Below, piece by piece: positions 61,245 to 64,000 of a stretch of DNA of 64,000 nt (positions are counted from its first letter, which is position 1; the number at the start of each line of letters is the position of its first letter). The position numbers and the translations under genes are program-made. Source of the stretch: Halopseudomonas xinjiangensis (lineage in GTDB: Bacteria; Pseudomonadota; Gammaproteobacteria; Pseudomonadales; Pseudomonadaceae). A model generated the notes under the pieces. The model was given only the letters and a program-made list of their open reading frames with translations, ran no database searches and was not told the DNA's origin. The stretch spans positions 3,313,001 to 3,377,000 of the forward strand of contig NZ_LT629736.1 in assembly GCF_900104945.1 (NCBI RefSeq), read 5' to 3'.

Positions 61245-61886
61245 TTACCAACGCCCATCCCAGGCCAGGAAGTTCTGCAGCAGCTGCAGGCCGTTGGTAT
61301 GGCTCTTTTCCGGGTGGAACTGGGTGGCGAATATAAAGTCGTCGGCCAGCGCAGCGGCGAAGTCGACGCCGTAATGGCAGCGGCCGGCAAGATGTGTGTG
61401 CTTGCTCGCGGCGGCGTAATAGCTATGCACGAAATAGAAGCGCGCGTCCTGATCGATGCGGTGCCACAGCGGGTGATCGATGGTCTGCTTGACCTGATCC
61501 CAGCCCATGTGTGGCACCTTCAGGCGCTCGTCGCCTTCGCGCAGATCGTCCCCGAAATAGCGCACGTCACCGGGGAACAGACCAAGGGCGTCGATCCCGC
61601 CGTTCTCTTCGCTGCGCTCAAGCAGCATCTGCATGCCGACGCAGATGCCGAGCAGCGGCTTCTCGCCCGCGACCTGGCGAACGACGCGATCAAGACCGAG
61701 TTTTTGCAGCTCGCTGACACAATCGCGGATCGCGCCGACACCGGGCAGGATCACCCGATCGGCAGTGAGGATGACGTCGGGGTCGCTGGTGACTTCCACT
61801 GCCTGGGCACCCACGTGCTCCAGAGCCTTGGCTACGGAGTGCAGGTTGCCCATGCCATAGTCGATTACCGCAACATTGCTAACCAT
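61245..61886 (-). CDS. hisH: Imidazole glycerol phosphate synthase amidotransferase subunit
   Basis: A 213-aa class I glutamine amidotransferase supplying ammonia to HisF. Seen: [20 protein letters not shown] at the N terminus, the nucleophile in [19 protein letters not shown], and the His-Glu pair in [15 protein letters not shown]. It starts 3 bp after the hisB stop and is separated from hisA by about 95 bp of repeats. Confidence 0.96.
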   Translation of the reverse strand: MVSNVAVIDYGMGNLHSVAKALEHVGAQAVEVTSDPDVILTADRVILPGVGAIRDCVSELQKLGLDRVVRQVAGEKPLLGICVGMQMLLERSEENGGIDALGLFPGDVRYFGDDLREGDERLKVPHMGWDQVKQTIDHPLWHRIDQDARFYFVHSYYAAASKHTHLAGRCHYGVDFAAALADDFIFATQFHPEKSHTNGLQLLQNFLAWDGRW

Positions 61887-61889
61887 TCG

Positions 61890-62483
61890 TTACAGGGAAC
61901 CTTTGGTCGAAGGCATCATGCCGGTCATCCGCGGATCCATTTCCACGGCCATACGCAGCGCCCGGCCGAATGCCTTGAACACTGTCTCGATCTGGTGGTG
62001 GGTGTTCACGCCACGCAGGTTGTCGATATGCAGTGTGACCTGGGCGTGGTTGACGAAGCCCTGGAAGAACTCCATGAACAAATCGACGTCGAAGCCACCA
62101 ACGGACGCGCGCGTGAAGTCGACATGCATGTGCAGGCCGGGGCGTCCGGAAAAGTCGATGACCACGCGCGACAGCGCTTCGTCCAAGGGCACATAGGCGT
62201 GTCCATAGCGGCGCGTACCTTTCTTGTCGCCGATGGCCTTCGCGAAAGCCTGGCCGAGCGTAATGCCGACGTCTTCCACAGTGTGGTGGTCGTCGATGTG
62301 CAGGTCGCCACGACACCGGATGTTCATGTCGATCAGGCCGTGCCTGGCAATCTGGTCCAGCATGTGTTCGAGGAACGGGACGCCGATGTCGAAGTCGGCC
62401 TGGCCGGTACCGTCAAGGTTGATGTCAACCTTGACCTGGGTTTCCAGCGTGTTGCGCTCGACGCTTGCCTTGCGCTCCGCCAT
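61890..62483 (-). CDS. hisB: Imidazoleglycerol-phosphate dehydratase
   Basis: A 197-aa monofunctional dehydratase (no N-terminal phosphatase domain as in E. coli HisB). Mn ligands appear in [37 protein letters not shown] and [18 protein letters not shown]. Start choice: ATG at 62481-62483; the frame to 62522 is unrelated. It is the first gene of the minus-strand his run and is divergent from the FAD oxidoreductase. Confidence 0.95.
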   Translation of the reverse strand: MAERKASVERNTLETQVKVDINLDGTGQADFDIGVPFLEHMLDQIARHGLIDMNIRCRGDLHIDDHHTVEDVGITLGQAFAKAIGDKKGTRRYGHAYVPLDEALSRVVIDFSGRPGLHMHVDFTRASVGGFDVDLFMEFFQGFVNHAQVTLHIDNLRGVNTHHQIETVFKAFGRALRMAVEMDPRMTGMMPSTKGSL

Positions 62484-62599
62484 GGCAGTTCTCCAAGAGT
62501 GATGGCAATCAAGGGCGAGCATTATACGGGCTGGGCGCGCCCGCGGGCTACATTGGATGATTGGGATTGTTGATGAGCACGATTGGCAGGGAAGAGAAG

Positions 62600-63709
62600 A
62601 TGGATTGCGACGTAGTGGTAGTGGGCGCAGGCGTGGTTGGCCTGGCCTGTGCGCAGCGGCTTGCAGCCGACGGCTGGCAGGTCATGGTGCTGGAGCAGGA
62701 GGGCTGGCCGGGCCAGCACGCTTCCAGCCGGAATAGTGAAGTGATACACGCCGGACTGTACTACGCGCCCGGCTCGCTCAAGGCGGAGCTTTGCCGCCGG
62801 GGTAGGGATCTGCTGTATCAGTGGTGCGACGCGCGGCAGGTGCCGCACCGGCGCATCGGCAAGGTGCTCGTCGCGGTCGAGGACAACGAGCTGCCTGCGC
62901 TCCAGGCGCTGCACGACAACGCCTCCGCCAACGGCGTCTCGCTCGACTGGCTCGACGCCGCCCAGGTGCACGCGCTGGAGCCCGAGGTGCGCGCCGTCGG
63001 CGGATTGTTCTCCCCGCTGACCGGCATCATCGACAGCCACGCGCTGATGCAATCCTACGAGGCCGCACTGCAGGATCGGGGCGGTCAGCTGGTCTGCCAG
63101 GCGCGGGTGGAGCGCGTCGAGGCGAGGCCGGAAGGTTATATCGTGCACGGATCGAGCGGAGGCGAAATGTTCGCGCTGACCACCCGCACGGTCCTTAACG
63201 CTGGTGGCCTGTTTGCGGCGGAACTTGCCACACGTATAGAGGGTTATCCCGCCGAGCGTGTCCCGACCATGCATTTCTGCAAGGGCAGCTATTTTTCCTA
63301 CAGCGGGCGTTCTCCATTTTCCCATCTGGTCTATCCCATGCCGGAAGCCAATACGTCCGGGCTCGGCGTACACGCGACGCTGGATCTGGCAGGACAGCTG
63401 CGGTTCGGCCCGGATGTCTGTTATCAGAGCGACCTCAACTATGAAGTGGATCTCAGTGTGGCCGACCGATTTGCGGCGGCGGTGCAACGCTATTGGCCTG
63501 GCTGCGATCCGCTGCGGCTGGTGCCCGGCTATGCCGGGATTCGCGCCAAGCTGAGCGGGCCGGGGCAGCCTGCGGTGGATTTTGTCATCGAGGGATCGGC
63601 CGATCACGGCCTGCCGGGCCTGGTCTGCCTTTACGGGATCGAGTCGCCGGGGCTCACCGCCAGCCTGGCGATCGCGGATGAGGTAGCCAATCGGCTGCAC
63701 AATCTCTAA
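62600..63709 (+). CDS. FAD-dependent oxidoreductase (LhgO/DAO-like)
   Basis: A 369-aa flavoprotein with the FAD-binding [19 protein letters not shown] at the very N terminus, then [20 protein letters not shown], a pattern typical of L-2-hydroxyglutarate oxidase (LhgO)-type DAO enzymes. Other pieces: [39 protein letters not shown] and the C-terminal [18 protein letters not shown]. Start choice: ATG at 62600 behind AGGGAAGAG; the upstream ATG at 62573 has no ribosome site. Substrate is unproven; related enzymes oxidise other 2-hydroxy or amino acids. Confidence 0.82.
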   Translation: MDCDVVVVGAGVVGLACAQRLAADGWQVMVLEQEGWPGQHASSRNSEVIHAGLYYAPGSLKAELCRRGRDLLYQWCDARQVPHRRIGKVLVAVEDNELPALQALHDNASANGVSLDWLDAAQVHALEPEVRAVGGLFSPLTGIIDSHALMQSYEAALQDRGGQLVCQARVERVEARPEGYIVHGSSGGEMFALTTRTVLNAGGLFAAELATRIEGYPAERVPTMHFCKGSYFSYSGRSPFSHLVYPMPEANTSGLGVHATLDLAGQLRFGPDVCYQSDLNYEVDLSVADRFAAAVQRYWPGCDPLRLVPGYAGIRAKLSGPGQPAVDFVIEGSADHGLPGLVCLYGIESPGLTASLAIADEVANRLHNL

Positions 63710-63763
63710 GGTAAGCCGATTCGGGTGGATGCCCGTACTGGCTGGACAAGAATAGGAGTGCTC

Positions 63764-64000
63764 ATGAAAGCCGCCAAGATCGTCGGTCTAGTTCTGCTGA
63801 GTCTTTTGGTACTGATCGTCATCGCGTTGTTCATCGTCACCCGGCTGTTCGATCCGAACGACTATAAAGAGCAGATTCAACAGGCCGCGCGTGACAAGGC
63901 CAATGTGGAACTGACCCTTGGTGGTGATATCGGCTGGTCGTTGTTCCCCTGGCTCGGCATCGAGCTCGGGGACGTGACCGTCGCACCACTGGAACAGCCC
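63764..64000 (+). CDS. AsmA-family protein (3' end beyond window)
   Basis: The first 79 codons of an AsmA-like envelope protein. ATG at 63764 follows TAGGAG. It has one N-terminal membrane helix (IVGLVLLSLLVLIVIALFIV, residues ~6-25), then the family opening RLFDPNDYKEQIQQAARDKA and LTLGGDIGWSLFPWLGIELG. AsmA proteins are bridge-like lipid-transport or outer-membrane assembly factors. Truncated by the window edge. Confidence 0.88.
   Translation, partial: MKAAKIVGLVLLSLLVLIVIALFIVTRLFDPNDYKEQIQQAARDKANVELTLGGDIGWSLFPWLGIELGDVTVAPLEQP

Noticed and set aside
61230-62573. 447-codon plus-strand frame across hisH and hisB
   Set aside because: It spans two convincing minus-strand genes and an intergenic boundary; shadow frame.

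Overview
The window reads as chromosomal DNA of a Pseudomonas-type gammaproteobacterium. It is G+C-rich and carries gene blocks whose order is familiar from that group: the spu/pau/agu polyamine genes, argH-algZ-algR-hemCDXY, ubiD-rho-trxA-ppx-ppk-hemB, algP-algQ-dsbB, secB-grxC-gpmI-envC-ctpA, and hisBHAF. I cannot fix the genus from sequence alone. Pseudomonas sensu lato (for example the stutzeri or pertucinogena groups) is my inference. No rRNA or tRNA gene, CRISPR array or complete insertion sequence was seen.

Layout. (1) 1-5.3 kb: the end of an acyl-CoA ligase gene, a Ca2+/Na+ exchanger, a VC0807-family membrane protein, a small VF530-type DNA-binding protein, and a zinc-free MDR dehydrogenase. 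(2) 5.4-9.5 kb: a visibly AT-richer accessory segment, all on the minus strand. It holds a 722-aa RloC/PrrC-like ATPase with a zinc-hook CPFC and an R-E-H anticodon-nuclease-like C terminus, a 133-aa helical protein just upstream of it, and three tiny genes separated by integron attC sites with no integrase in the window. This is an orphan gene-cassette array joined to a probable defence gene, and it is the most unusual part of the window. (3) 10-27 kb: polyamine uptake and catabolism. spuABCDEFGH on the minus strand is divergent from a gamma-glutamylpolyamine synthetase and an FAD oxidoreductase on the plus strand. A TetR regulator, an MtfA-like peptidase and the agmatine genes aguB-aguA follow. 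Together these import putrescine and spermidine, make putrescine from agmatine, and convert polyamines by gamma-glutamylation, oxidation or transamination, and amide hydrolysis.

(4) 27-35.4 kb: argH with a small downstream ORF, then the divergent algZ-algR two-component pair and hemC-hemD-hemX-hemY. (5) 35.4-52.9 kb: housekeeping genes, namely a 2Fe-2S reductase coupled to ubiD, rho, trxA, convergent ppx/ppk, hemB, a membrane diguanylate cyclase, a thioredoxin-fold-like membrane protein, a chemoreceptor, a DUF188 protein, an ABC-F ATPase, a TIGR02444 protein, algP, algQ/rsd and dsbB. Compared with the order I recall for P. aeruginosa PAO1, this block is inverted relative to hemY. (6) 53-64 kb: secB, grxC, a rhodanese, gpmI, envC, ctpA and a YibQ-like deacetylase, then convergent hisF-hisA-hisH-hisB, an FAD oxidoreductase and the start of an AsmA gene.

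Intergenic DNA also carries a nested inverted-repeat pair before the FAD oxidoreductase gene, a GGGGTCAG palindrome in the cassette region, and a repeated CTTCAAGC/GCGGCAAGC motif at three sites. Candidate operators lie at the spu/pau divergent promoter and before aguB.
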